Shown one piece after another: positions 7,830 through 15,923 of a stretch of 24,179 nucleotides of DNA. Below the pieces are notes generated by a model. It saw nothing but the letters and a program-made list of their open reading frames with translations, was not told the origin of the DNA and made no database searches. This stretch comes from JAUYLU01 sp038065675 (lineage in GTDB: Bacteria; Patescibacteriota; Minisyncoccia; Phycocordibacterales; VMEP01). The stretch lies in contig JBBTQM010000033.1 of assembly GCA_038065675.1 (NCBI GenBank), positions 1-24,179 of the forward strand, written 5' to 3'. The translations under genes and the position numbers were made by a program. The stretch's first letter is position 1, and every line of letters begins with the position of its first letter.

Positions 7830-8210
7830 ATGAGAATTTTTGGTATAACGGTCCCAGAAAAGAAACGTCTAGAAATCGGCTTGACCGTGTTCTACGGCAT
7901 TGGCCGGCCGCGCGCCAAAAAAATTTTAAACGCCGCCGGAGTTCAGGTTGGCAAAAAACCTAAAGATTTAAGCGCGGAAGAAGAAAATAAAATTCGCAAG
8001 GAAGTCGAATCATTGAAACTGGAAGGCGACCTTAAGCGCGAAATTTCTTCCAATATAAAGCGGCTGAAAGATATCAAAAGTTACCGTGGCACTCGCCACC
8101 AGAAAAAACTTCCCGTGCGCGGACAGCGCACGAAAACTAATTCCCGAACGGTTCGCGGCAATGTCCGCAGGACCATGGGCAGCGGCCGCCGCAAGGTTGA
8201 AAAAACATAA
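7830..8210 (+). CDS. rpsM: 30S ribosomal protein uS13
   Basis: A 126-aa small-subunit head protein that contacts the P-site tRNA and bridges to the 50S subunit. It starts MRIFGITVPEKKRLEIGL, carries YGIGRPRAKKIL (helix-hairpin-helix region), and has the conserved basic C-terminal region SYRGTRHQKKLPVRGQRTKT followed by a lysine/arginine tail. Length is normal for bacteria. It starts three bases after rpmJ without an SD and precedes rpsK by two bases, indicating one tightly packed operon. Confidence 0.97.
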   Translation: MRIFGITVPEKKRLEIGLTVFYGIGRPRAKKILNAAGVQVGKKPKDLSAEEENKIRKEVESLKLEGDLKREISSNIKRLKDIKSYRGTRHQKKLPVRGQRTKTNSRTVRGNVRRTMGSGRRKVEKT

Positions 8211-8212
8211 TC

Positions 8213-8647
8213 ATGGGCAAAAAACGCATAGTTAAAAAAGAAGGAGCATCGGTGGACCAAGGCCTTAAGTCAAGGTCTCTTTCCAAGGTGCCTAAAAAAA
8301 GGGTCGTCGAGGGAACTCTTTACGTGGAATCCACCTACAACAATACCCGTGTTTCTATTGCCGATAAAAAAGGCAATGTGCTGGCATGGTCGTCAAGCGG
8401 GGCACTGGGTTTTAAGGGAGCCAAAAAAGGAACCCCGTTTGCCGCATCAAAAGTAGGGGATATTATAGGAGAGAAAGCTTCAATTATGGGAATTAAGGAG
8501 GTTGATGTAGTGGTCGTTGGAGTAGGTTCGGGGCGTGAATCAGCAATCAGGTCTTTTTCCGCCAGAGGAATTGATCTTACCGCCATTAAGGACATGACCC
8601 CGGTTCCCCACAATGGCCCGAAGCCGAAAAAACCGAGAAAAATTTAA
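8213..8647 (+). CDS. rpsK: 30S ribosomal protein uS11
   Basis: A 144-aa platform protein of the 30S subunit near the mRNA exit and E site. After a basic N-terminal extension of about 30 residues, longer than in E. coli, it shows the family core ESTYNNTRVSIADKKGNVLAWSSSGALGFKGAKKGTPFAA and the C-terminal block IKDMTPVPHNGPKPKKPRKI, equivalent to the usual DvTPiPHNGcrPpK end. It sits two bases after rpsM and five bases before rpsD. Confidence 0.97.
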   Translation: MGKKRIVKKEGASVDQGLKSRSLSKVPKKRVVEGTLYVESTYNNTRVSIADKKGNVLAWSSSGALGFKGAKKGTPFAASKVGDIIGEKASIMGIKEVDVVVVGVGSGRESAIRSFSARGIDLTAIKDMTPVPHNGPKPKKPRKI

Positions 8648-8652
8648 AAAAC

Positions 8653-9279
8653 ATGACTGGAGACAAAAAATGTAAAATTTGCCGGCGCGCCGGAGAAAAA
8701 CTTTTTCTAAAAGGGGAAAAGTGTTTTACGCCTAAATGTATTTTTGTAAAAAAGCCGTATCCCCCGGGTAAGCTTGAATCCGAGAAAAAACACCGCTCCA
8801 CGCGCTCCGAATTCGGCTCGTACCTTATTGAGAAGCAGAAAGTAAGAAACTCTTACGGAGTCGGCGAAAAGCAATTTTCAAACTACGTTAAAAGCGCCAA
8901 AGAGAAAAAAAGCGCGAGCCCTACTGAAACTCTTTATGATTCTCTTGAGAGGCGTGTAGACAACGTGGTTTTCCGCCTGGGGCTTGCTTCGTCTCGCCCC
9001 CTCGCCCGCCAGCTGGTTTCGCACGGACATATAATGGTCAACGGGAGAAAAGTGACAATCCCTTCTTATAGCGTTAAAACGGGAGATAAAGTTTGGATAA
9101 GGGAAGGAAGCCGGTCGATAGGGCCGTTTAAGGATTTGGAAAAGAAGCTTGAGTCCCACAAAACGCCTTCGTGGATTAAGTTTGACGTGTCAAAGAAAGA
9201 GGCTGAGATAGTCGGCAAACCGGAAAACGCCGACCTTATTTTCAACCTTAATTCAGTCGTAGAGTTTTACAGCCGATAA
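8653..9279 (+). CDS. rpsD: 30S ribosomal protein uS4, zinc-binding form
   Basis: A 208-aa primary 16S-binding protein that nucleates 30S assembly. The N-terminus has the four zinc ligands C7, C10, C24 and C29 (CKIC, then CFTPKC), so it is the C+ paralogue type. The S4 RNA-binding domain is visible as RRVDNVVFRLGLASSRPLARQLVSHGHIMVNGRKV, followed by YSVKTGDKVWIRE. In E. coli uS4 represses this operon by binding its leader RNA; whether that happens here cannot be told. rpoA follows behind a 39-base gap that contains a TATAAT box. Confidence 0.97.
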   Translation: MTGDKKCKICRRAGEKLFLKGEKCFTPKCIFVKKPYPPGKLESEKKHRSTRSEFGSYLIEKQKVRNSYGVGEKQFSNYVKSAKEKKSASPTETLYDSLERRVDNVVFRLGLASSRPLARQLVSHGHIMVNGRKVTIPSYSVKTGDKVWIREGSRSIGPFKDLEKKLESHKTPSWIKFDVSKKEAEIVGKPENADLIFNLNSVVEFYSR

Positions 9280-9292
9280 ACTTTTTTATTTT

Positions 9293-9298
9293 TATAAT
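9293..9298 (+). promoter_or_regulatory. -10 element upstream of rpoA
   Basis: TATAAT in a T-rich stretch in the 39-base rpsD-rpoA gap, ending 20 nt before the rpoA ATG. No clear -35 is seen because the upstream sequence is the rpsD 3' end. It may give rpoA-rplQ-rplM-rpsI a supplementary promoter. Confidence 0.4.
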
Positions 9299-9318
9299 TT
9301 AAGATTAACAAGAGAAAC

Positions 9319-10284
9319 ATGAGCGAGCACACAATAATATTGCCATCGAAGCCTAAGGTTATTAAGGAGAACGAAATAAGCGGTGTTTATGAGATTGACG
9401 GTCTTTATCCCGGATACGGGCATACCTTAGGCAATTCTCTCCGCCGAATAATACTCTCGTCTCTTCCGGGAGCGGCCATAACGCTTGTTAAAATTGACGG
9501 GGTTAGCCACGAGTTCTCAACCATTGAAGGGGTAAAAGAGGATGTCGTTACGGTTTTGCTTAACTTAAAAAAAGTCCGCTTTAAAATTTCAACCGACGAA
9601 CCGCACACCGTTTCTCTTCATGTAAAAGGCGCGAAAATTGTCACCGCCGCCGATATAAAAGTTCCCGGGCAAGTTGAGGTTCTAAACAGCGACCAATATA
9701 TATGCGAAATTACAGGGAAATCCGCGATTTTAGACGTTGAAATGACGGTGGAGAGGGGCCTCGGCTATGTACCGAAAGAAGTCCATCAAAAAGAAAAAGT
9801 GGACATCGGAAGCATCGCTCTTGACGCTACTTACACTCCCATTAGGCGCGTTAATTACGAAGTGGAGAACATGCGCGTCGGCGACCGAACCGACCATAAC
9901 CGCTTGAGAATTTCCATTGAAACAGACGGAACCATCACTCCGCACGAAGCACTTGAGAAATCAATCGAAACGATGATTCATCAATTGAAAGCAATTATCG
10001 GTTTCAAGGAACCGGAAATTTCCATTGAAGCGGGAATGGGAACACAATCGGAAGCCGGCGAGCTTGAAAAAAAAGACGATTCCGACGACCCGATGAAGTT
10101 AAAGCTTGAAACTCTCGACCTGTCTACAAGGACACTCAATGCCCTTTCCAGTGAAGGCATCAGGACATTGGGAGGTCTTTCGCGAAAAAAGAAAGAAGAT
10201 TTGGAGGAATTTGACGGTTTGGGAGACAAGGGAATTCAGGAAATAAAAAGAATTTTGGGTAATTACGGCATCACTCTTAAGTAA
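9319..10284 (+). CDS. rpoA: DNA-directed RNA polymerase alpha subunit
   Basis: A 321-aa subunit that dimerises to nucleate RNA polymerase assembly. The N-terminal domain shows YPGYGHTLGNSLRRIILSS and GVSHEFSTIEGVKEDV, with later EVENMRVGDRTDHNRL. A charged linker (about residues 240-262) leads to the C-terminal domain, with LSTRTLNALSSEGIRTLGGL and GLGDKGIQEIKRIL. R271 and N274 align with E. coli R265 and N268, which contact UP-element DNA, so the minor-groove reading function looks preserved. It lies in the usual rpsD-rpoA-rplQ order. The ATG is preceded only by a weak purine stretch (AAGAGAAAC). Confidence 0.97.
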   Translation: MSEHTIILPSKPKVIKENEISGVYEIDGLYPGYGHTLGNSLRRIILSSLPGAAITLVKIDGVSHEFSTIEGVKEDVVTVLLNLKKVRFKISTDEPHTVSLHVKGAKIVTAADIKVPGQVEVLNSDQYICEITGKSAILDVEMTVERGLGYVPKEVHQKEKVDIGSIALDATYTPIRRVNYEVENMRVGDRTDHNRLRISIETDGTITPHEALEKSIETMIHQLKAIIGFKEPEISIEAGMGTQSEAGELEKKDDSDDPMKLKLETLDLSTRTLNALSSEGIRTLGGLSRKKKEDLEEFDGLGDKGIQEIKRILGNYGITLK

Positions 10285-10288
10285 TAAT

Positions 10289-10642
10289 ATGCGTCACCAC
10301 AAAGCACAAAGGAAATTCGGCAGGGTAAAAAAGGTGCGTACCGCACTCCTTCGTTCTTTGATGCGCGAACTTATTCTGCACGGCAGGATAAAAACGACTG
10401 AAGCCAAGGCGAAAGAAATACGTCCGCTTGTGGAAAAACTTGTAACGAAAGCGCGCGCAAACACCGTTATTTCCCGCCGCTTTGTGGCCAAGGAATTTTT
10501 CAATCAGGACAACATTGTAAAAAAATTATCTTCGGATATAGCGCCGAAATATAAAAAACAGGCCGGCGGGTATACAAGAATCGTTAAATTGCCAAGGAGA
10601 AAAAGCGATGGCAGTAAAATGGCAATGATAGAATTCGTTTAG
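10289..10642 (+). CDS. rplQ: 50S ribosomal protein bL17
   Basis: A 117-aa large-subunit protein close to the exit tunnel. It begins MRHHKAQRKFGR and includes LRSLMRELILHGRIKTTEAKAKEIRP, then YTRIVKLPRRKSDGSKMAMIEFV, the conserved bL17 end. Length is typical. It starts four bases after rpoA with no SD and is followed seven bases later by rplM. Confidence 0.97.
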   Translation: MRHHKAQRKFGRVKKVRTALLRSLMRELILHGRIKTTEAKAKEIRPLVEKLVTKARANTVISRRFVAKEFFNQDNIVKKLSSDIAPKYKKQAGGYTRIVKLPRRKSDGSKMAMIEFV

Positions 10643-10649
10643 AAAATAC

Positions 10650-11000
10650 ATGAAAAAGATTTATACAATCAATGCTGAGGGGAGGGCTATCGGGCGCGTC
10701 GCAAGCGAGGCGGCGGTTGCCTTGCTTGGGAAAAAAGAACCGGATTTCAGAAAAAACATTGAAGCTCCGGTAACTGTAGAAATAATAAACGCCGGCAAGC
10801 TGAAGATTTCTTCAAAAAAACTCCGCGATAAGCTTTACACTTCGTATTCCGGATACCCGGGCGGCTTAAAAAAAAGAACCATGAAAAGCGTCATTGAACG
10901 GAAGGGGATAAAGGAGGCGATAATCCACGCGGTATGGGGGATGCTTCCAAAAAATAAATTAAAGGAACGCCGCATAAAAAATCTTAATATTACCGAGTAA
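10650..11000 (+). CDS. rplM: 50S ribosomal protein uL13 (short)
   Basis: A 116-aa early-assembly large-subunit protein. Recognised from IDAEG-like INAEGRAIGRVASEAAVALLGK at the N-terminus, then YTSYSGYPGGLKKRT and AVWGMLPKNKLKERRIKNL. It is about 26 residues shorter than the 142-aa E. coli protein, mainly at the C-terminus and in the central loop, consistent with the reduced ribosomal proteins of Patescibacteria. As in most bacteria it precedes rpsI; here the pair is attached to the rpoA operon. Confidence 0.96.
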   Translation: MKKIYTINAEGRAIGRVASEAAVALLGKKEPDFRKNIEAPVTVEIINAGKLKISSKKLRDKLYTSYSGYPGGLKKRTMKSVIERKGIKEAIIHAVWGMLPKNKLKERRIKNLNITE

Positions 11001-11007
11001 GTAAACC

Positions 11008-11412
11008 ATGGAAAAAACAACAAAAGGGAAATACATAGAAGCCGTAGGCCGCCGCAAAGAATCAATCGCGCGCGTGCGGATAACCCCTGCGGCAAAAACC
11101 GAAATTACGGTAAATAACAAGCCGTTTGAAACTTATTTCCAAACAACCGAACTGCGCACTAAGGCCCTGAGTCCTCTTGGCAAATCATCCGAGCGCGGCT
11201 GGAATATAACAGTCTTGGTAAATGGCGGCGGGATAAACTCGCAGGCGGAAGCTTTTCGCCACGGCCTGACCAGAACTCTCGTTAAACATGACAAAGATTT
11301 AAGAACCCCCCTTAAAAAACTCGGCTTTTTGAAACGCGACCCCCGCAAGAAAGAACGCAAGAAATTCGGCTTGAAGAAGGCCCGCAAAGCCCCGACCTGG
11401 TCGAAGCGCTAA
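11008..11412 (+). CDS. rpsI: 30S ribosomal protein uS9
   Basis: A 134-aa head protein whose C-terminal tail reaches the P-site tRNA. It shows EAVGRRKESIARVRI, VNGGGINSQAEAFRHGLTRTL and a basic tail ending KKARKAPTWSKR, equivalent to the universal xxFSKR end that contacts tRNA (here WSKR). It is the last ribosomal gene of the cluster; the grpE ATG follows after 43 bases with no recognisable terminator hairpin between. Confidence 0.97.
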   Translation: MEKTTKGKYIEAVGRRKESIARVRITPAAKTEITVNNKPFETYFQTTELRTKALSPLGKSSERGWNITVLVNGGGINSQAEAFRHGLTRTLVKHDKDLRTPLKKLGFLKRDPRKKERKKFGLKKARKAPTWSKR

Positions 11413-11455
11413 ATTTATATTGGTGTTTTAGCAGCCGCGTTAACATCTTTTTTCT

Positions 11456-12031
11456 ATGGAGGAAAAAAAGAAACATCATCAAAATATTGACGAAGGGAAT
11501 GAACTTTCCGATAATGACATCGTCTTTGACGAAGAAAAAAATCCGGCCGACGCCATAAAAGAGCTCCGCAAAAAATTAAAAGTTTGCGACAGCGAACGTA
11601 TGGAATACTTGGCTGGATGGCAGCGCGCCAAAGCAGATTTCATAAATCAGAAAAATGAGTTTGGTAAATGGAAAGAAGAATTTATTTCATTTGCCAACAA
11701 AAACCTGATTGACGAACTTTTGCCCGTAGTAGACAGTTTCAATCTTGCATTCGGCAACAAAGAAGCCTGGGAAAAGGTTGATAAAAATTGGCGGATGGGA
11801 GTAGAGTTCATTTACGGACAACTTGAGTCGGTTTTGAAAAAACACGGCCTCTCAACAATAGGGGCAAAAGGAGAAAAATTTGACCCGGTGCGCCATTCAG
11901 CGGTTCTAAACGTGGAAACGGATGAGAAAGAGAACGACGGCGTGATAGAATCAGTCCTTCAGCACGGGTTTGAGCTTGGCGGGAAAGTTATACAGCCGGC
12001 AAAAGTCACGGTATTTAAATCAAAAAAATAA
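11456..12031 (+). CDS. grpE: GrpE nucleotide exchange factor
   Basis: A 191-aa DnaK co-chaperone that releases ADP. The N-terminal half is a charged alpha-helical segment forming the dimeric coiled coil, including AGWQRAKADFINQKNEF. The C-terminal part carries the family signature FDPVRHSAVLN, followed by GVIESVLQHGFELGGKVIQPAKVTV. It starts the grpE-dnaK-dnaJ set, the normal order but without hrcA in front; no CIRCE operator is seen in the 43-base gap before it. It ends 13 bases before dnaK. Confidence 0.96.
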   Translation: MEEKKKHHQNIDEGNELSDNDIVFDEEKNPADAIKELRKKLKVCDSERMEYLAGWQRAKADFINQKNEFGKWKEEFISFANKNLIDELLPVVDSFNLAFGNKEAWEKVDKNWRMGVEFIYGQLESVLKKHGLSTIGAKGEKFDPVRHSAVLNVETDEKENDGVIESVLQHGFELGGKVIQPAKVTVFKSKK

Positions 12032-12044
12032 TTTTTAAAAATAT

Positions 12045-13952
12045 ATGTCGAAAATAATCGGAATTGATTTGGGGACAACGAACTCGGCGGTAGCCATAAT
12101 AGAAGGGGGTACGCCGCGCATAGTTGAAAATATTGAAGGGGCAAGAACGACTCCTTCAATCGTCGCGCTTGCAAAAAACGGCGAGCGCCTTGTCGGGCTT
12201 TTGGCCAAGCGCCAGGCCGTGACCAACCCCGAAAACACTATTTACGGCATAAAGCGCCTGATGGGGCACCGATTTGACGATGAAGAAGTAAAGCGCGACC
12301 GCGGAGCAGTTTCTTTTAAGATAGAGAAAAGTGATGACGGCGGGGTTAAAGTAAAAATGGGAGACTCTTTTTCCCGTCCGGAAGAAATTTCCGCCATGAT
12401 TCTCCAAAAAATAAAAGCGGATGTTGAGGCCAAATTGGGAGAAAAAATAACGGATGCCATTATTACAGTCCCGGCTTATTTCAACGACGCCCAGCGCAAG
12501 GCGACAAAAGACGCCGGACAGATCGCCGGACTCAATGTCAGAAGAATAATAAACGAGCCGACGGCGGCGGCGCTTGCTTACGGTTTCAATAAAAAGAAAA
12601 ATGAAAAAATAGTCGTTTACGATTTCGGCGGCGGCACTTTTGACGTGTCGGTGCTTGAAGTGGCGAATGATGTTATTGAAGTAAAGTCCACGGACGGCGA
12701 CTCGCACATGGGCGGCGAAGACATAGACCAAAAAATCATCCGTTTTATCGCTCTAGAATTTAAGAAACAGTCCGGCCTTGATGTGACCAAAGACCCTCTC
12801 GCAATCCAACGCTTGAAAGAAGCGGCGGAAAAGGCGAAACATGAACTTTCAACCACGATGGAATCGGAAATTAACATCCCGTTCATTTCTTCGGGAGTAG
12901 ACGGTCCCGTCCATCTTCTCCTTAAAATGAGCCGGGCTACTCTTGAATCTCTTTCCAAGGAGTATATTGACCGCTCCATTGAAATTTTGAAACGTGCAAT
13001 AGAAAATTCTCCGTTTAAAAAAGAGGAAATGGATGAAATCGTGCTTGTCGGCGGACAAACAAGGATGCCGGCAATAATAGAAGCGGTAAAATCGTATTTC
13101 GGGAAAGACCCGAACAGAACTATTAATCCTGACGAGGTTGTGGCAATCGGAGCTGCTGTACAAGCGGGAGTTCTCCAGGGAGATGTTAAAGATGTTCTTT
13201 TGCTTGATGTTATCCCTCTTTCTTTGGGGATAGAAACTTTTGGCGGCGTAGGGACCAAGCTTATTGAGCGAAACACTACAATTCCGACCTCCCGCTCGCA
13301 AATTTTTTCCACCGCGGCGGACAATCAGACATCCGTTGAAATTCATATCGTGCAAGGAGAGCGACCGATGGCGGCTGACAACAAAAGCCTGGGAAGATTT
13401 ATTTTAGACGGAATCCCTCCATCCCCGCGCGGAATTCCCCAGGTTGAGGTTACTTTTGACGTGGATGCCAACGGAATTTTAGGAGTTACCGCCAAAGACA
13501 AATCAAGCGGCAAAACTCAATCTATCCGCATTGAGGCAAGTTCCGGGCTTACCGACGACGACATTAAGCGAATGCAAAAAGACGCCGAAGCGCACGCGGA
13601 AGATGACAGGAAGAAAAAAGAAACGGTTGATTTGAAAAATAACGCAGAAATGCTTTCATACACCGCCGAAAAAGCGCTAAAAGACAACGAGGCAAAAATT
13701 CCGGAAGACATCAAAAAGTCCGTGCGCGAAAAAATTGAAACGCTGCGTTTGGCCAAGGATGGCACGGATGAGGAGGCTCTTAAAAAGGCTTCCGAAGAGC
13801 TTTCGCACGAAATGCAAAAAATCGGCGAAGCGATGTCAAAGCAAGCCGGCAACCAACAACAGACGACCGAAAACGAGGGAAAGAATAAAAATGGCAATGT
13901 TCGCGACGCTTCGTACGAAGAAAAGAAGGATGATGATGCCGACAAAAAATAA
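12045..13952 (+). CDS. dnaK: Chaperone DnaK (Hsp70)
   Basis: A full-length 635-aa ATP-driven chaperone. Phosphate-1 IGIDLGTTNSAVAI, phosphate-2 VVYDFGGGTFDVSVLE and the adenosine block EIVLVGGQTRMP are intact. The interdomain linker DVLLLDVIPLSLGIE is followed by the substrate-binding domain (TTIPTSRSQIF, GERPMAADNKSLG, DVDANGILGVTAKDKSSGK) and the helical lid. The tail is charged and ends in the DASYEE-type segment before KKDDDADKK. Length and domain order match E. coli. The ATG has no SD; it probably shares the grpE transcript. Confidence 0.98.
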   Translation: MSKIIGIDLGTTNSAVAIIEGGTPRIVENIEGARTTPSIVALAKNGERLVGLLAKRQAVTNPENTIYGIKRLMGHRFDDEEVKRDRGAVSFKIEKSDDGGVKVKMGDSFSRPEEISAMILQKIKADVEAKLGEKITDAIITVPAYFNDAQRKATKDAGQIAGLNVRRIINEPTAAALAYGFNKKKNEKIVVYDFGGGTFDVSVLEVANDVIEVKSTDGDSHMGGEDIDQKIIRFIALEFKKQSGLDVTKDPLAIQRLKEAAEKAKHELSTTMESEINIPFISSGVDGPVHLLLKMSRATLESLSKEYIDRSIEILKRAIENSPFKKEEMDEIVLVGGQTRMPAIIEAVKSYFGKDPNRTINPDEVVAIGAAVQAGVLQGDVKDVLLLDVIPLSLGIETFGGVGTKLIERNTTIPTSRSQIFSTAADNQTSVEIHIVQGERPMAADNKSLGRFILDGIPPSPRGIPQVEVTFDVDANGILGVTAKDKSSGKTQSIRIEASSGLTDDDIKRMQKDAEAHAEDDRKKKETVDLKNNAEMLSYTAEKALKDNEAKIPEDIKKSVREKIETLRLAKDGTDEEALKKASEELSHEMQKIGEAMSKQAGNQQQTTENEGKNKNGNVRDASYEEKKDDDADKK

Positions 13953-13975
13953 TTTCCATCTATTGCCGTTTTCTG

Positions 13976-13981
13976 TATAAT
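13976..13981 (+). promoter_or_regulatory. -10 element directly upstream of dnaJ
   Basis: TATAAT preceded by TG, ending 8 nt before the dnaJ ATG at 13990, in the 37-base gap after dnaK. A start at the usual distance would place the 5' end about 1-2 nt from the ATG, giving a leaderless dnaJ message separate from dnaK. Confidence 0.5.
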
Positions 13982-13989
13982 AAAAACAA

Positions 13990-15060
13990 ATGGCGACCGA
14001 CTATTATAAAATTCTTGGAATAGAAAAAGGCGCCTCAAAAGACGAGGTAAAAAGGGCCTTTCATAAGCTTGCCCATAAATATCACCCTGACAAGAAAGGC
14101 GGGGATGAGAAAAAATTCAAGGAAATAAACGAGGCCTATCAGATTCTTTCCGATGAAAAGAAACGCGCCGAATACGACGCCTACGGCCGCGTTTTTGACG
14201 GCGCCGCTCCGGGCGGGCAATACGGCGGGTTTGAGGGCTTTGACCCGAGTGCGTTCCGCGATTTTGACATGAGCGGGTTCGGCAATTTGGGTGATATTTT
14301 CAGCGAATTCTTTTCGGGGGGAGTTGGTGCGCAAACCAAGCGGGGCCGCGACATTTCAATAGAACTCATAATCCCTTTTCGTGATTCGGTGTTTGGCACG
14401 GAGCGGAAAGTTTTGATTACCAAAACAAACTTTTGTAAAACATGCTCAGGTTCAGGCGGCAAACCCGGGGCATCACTTAAAAAATGCGAAACTTGCAACG
14501 GTAAAGGAAAAATTCACGAAAATAAACGTTCTTTTATGGGAACTTTCACGACTGTTCGCATATGCCAATCCTGCGCCGGAGGCGGCTCGGTTCCTTCCGA
14601 AACGTGCTCGGCATGCAAGGGCAAGGGGGTTAACCGCGGACAAGAAGAAATTTCAATAAAAATTCCGGCGGGACTCAAAAGCGGGGAAATAATCCGTCTT
14701 TCGCAAATGGGAGAGGCGGTACATGGAGGAGAGAGCGGGGACCTCTACGTGCGGATTGACGTAATCCCGGATACGGTTTTTTCCCGTGACGGGAACAACA
14801 TACTTATGGATTTGAACGTCAAGCTAAGCGACGCGCTTTTGGGCGGAGAATACGCGGTGCACACACTTGACGGAGACATTTCGGTCAAAATCCCTGAAGG
14901 AATTTCGCCCAACGAGATTCTGCGAATAAAAGGGAAAGGTGTCCCCGCGGCGCGCGGAGCAAGGGGAGATCTTTTGATAAAAGTTAAAATCACCCTTCCT
15001 CAAAATCTGTCAAAGAAAGCGCGCGCCGCCGTAGAAGATCTAAAAAAAGAAGGAATATAA
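13990..15060 (+). CDS. dnaJ: Chaperone DnaJ (type I Hsp40)
   Basis: A 356-aa co-chaperone that stimulates the DnaK ATPase and delivers substrates. The J domain (residues 1-65) has the HPD motif at 32-34; a Gly/Phe-rich region follows to about residue 115. The zinc-binding region (about 149-214) contains four CxxCxGxG-type repeats: CKTCSGSG, CETCNGKG, CQSCAGGG and CSACKGKG. The third ends GG instead of KG but keeps both cysteines. The C-terminal beta domains (GDLYVRIDVIPD, LGGEYAVHTLDG) complete a canonical type I DnaJ. It follows dnaK and has its own -10 box. Confidence 0.97.
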   Translation: MATDYYKILGIEKGASKDEVKRAFHKLAHKYHPDKKGGDEKKFKEINEAYQILSDEKKRAEYDAYGRVFDGAAPGGQYGGFEGFDPSAFRDFDMSGFGNLGDIFSEFFSGGVGAQTKRGRDISIELIIPFRDSVFGTERKVLITKTNFCKTCSGSGGKPGASLKKCETCNGKGKIHENKRSFMGTFTTVRICQSCAGGGSVPSETCSACKGKGVNRGQEEISIKIPAGLKSGEIIRLSQMGEAVHGGESGDLYVRIDVIPDTVFSRDGNNILMDLNVKLSDALLGGEYAVHTLDGDISVKIPEGISPNEILRIKGKGVPAARGARGDLLIKVKITLPQNLSKKARAAVEDLKKEGI

Positions 15061-15107
15061 GCGGGGACTTATAACTTTTAACAAATAACGATAACTTACT
15101 TAATTGA

Positions 15108-15794
15108 ATGCTCCCGTCGTTTATTCCGTGGTTTCTGCAAAATTTTATTTGGATACCGACAAATATTATTTTGCGACTTTTTGGCGCTTTTAAAGTTAAA
15201 AACTTGGGAAATATTGACGGGATTAAAGGCTCGGCAATTTTCGTAAGCAATCATGCGAGCCAGCTTGACCCGATTCTTCTTCCGGCGGCACTGCCGATGT
15301 TTTCAAGGTTCCTGCCGATGTTTTACGTATCAAGAGAAAAAGAATTTTACGATCAAAACAATATTTTAAAGAAAATTTTCTACGGGGGATTTTTTTTTAA
15401 AATCTGGGGAGCATATCAAGCGTATGTCGGAAAAAGAAATTTCAGCTTTTCTTTGCAGAATCATCTTAAAATAATTAAAGACGGGAAATCCCTTTTTATC
15501 TTCCCGGAGGGTAAAAAAAGTTTTGACGGTAAAATCCACGAATTTTTTGGCGGCGCGGCGTTTTTGTCGCGCACAACCGGAGTACCGATAGTTCCGATTA
15601 CCATTAACGGAGCTTACCAATCAAATTTCGGAAAGTTTTTTTCCTTCAAAAAAAAGATATCCATTATTTTTGGGAAACCGATTTATCCGGACGAGCTTTT
15701 TGACGGCAAGGAGAAAATAATCCCGCATGACTATAAAATCGCCATGAATAATATTGTTCTGCCGCGCATTGCCAAAATGCTGAAAAACGGCTAA
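15108..15794 (+). CDS. PlsC-type 1-acylglycerol-3-phosphate acyltransferase (copy 1)
   Basis: A 228-aa membrane-associated acyltransferase of the PlsC/LPLAT family, which acylates lysophosphatidate or related acceptors. The catalytic HX4D motif is SNHASQLDP (H49, D54) and the second block is FPEGKKSFDGK. A third block, VPIVPITINGAY, is also typical. The N-terminus is hydrophobic (FIPWFLQNFIWIP) and probably sits in the membrane interface. A second, quite divergent family member lies at 18042; the two flank the accessory island. The start is the first ATG after dnaJ, with no SD. The exact acceptor cannot be assigned, so no gene symbol is given. Confidence 0.88.
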   Translation: MLPSFIPWFLQNFIWIPTNIILRLFGAFKVKNLGNIDGIKGSAIFVSNHASQLDPILLPAALPMFSRFLPMFYVSREKEFYDQNNILKKIFYGGFFFKIWGAYQAYVGKRNFSFSLQNHLKIIKDGKSLFIFPEGKKSFDGKIHEFFGGAAFLSRTTGVPIVPITINGAYQSNFGKFFSFKKKISIIFGKPIYPDELFDGKEKIIPHDYKIAMNNIVLPRIAKMLKNG

Positions 15795-15829
15795 ATCTCA
15801 GCTGATTTTTACACGAACAATGCGGGTAG

Positions 15830-15858
15830 TTGACAAATTCTAACAAAAATGATATAAA
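15830..15858 (+). promoter_or_regulatory. Near-consensus sigma70 promoter for the lipoprotein gene
   Basis: TTGACA (15830-15835), a 17-base spacer and TATAAA (15853-15858). This is the only promoter in the window with a perfect -35 box at ideal spacing. The start near 15866 gives a leader of about 58 nt that ends in the SD AAGGAGG. Confidence 0.8.
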
Positions 15859-15912
15859 GATAATTGGAATAAGTTTTTCGTCAAATTAAACATAAACCGA
15901 TCTCACGATCAC

Positions 15913-15919
15913 AAGGAGG
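15913..15919 (+). promoter_or_regulatory. Strong Shine-Dalgarno of the lipoprotein gene
   Basis: AAGGAGG four bases before the ATG at 15924. Almost no other plus-strand gene in the window has one. It fixes the start of the lipoprotein so that the signal peptide is complete. Confidence 0.8.
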
Positions 15920-15923
15920 CGTC

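Noticed and set aside
11413..11455. CIRCE-like operator before grpE (TTAGCAGCC stretch)
   Set aside because: Only the first half resembles CIRCE; there is no GAGTGCTAA partner.
12617..13324. Long minus-strand frame of 235 codons (and others at 12156-12731, 12849-13355)
   Set aside because: Fully antisense to dnaK, no SD, promoter or recognisable domain; long shadows are common opposite dnaK.
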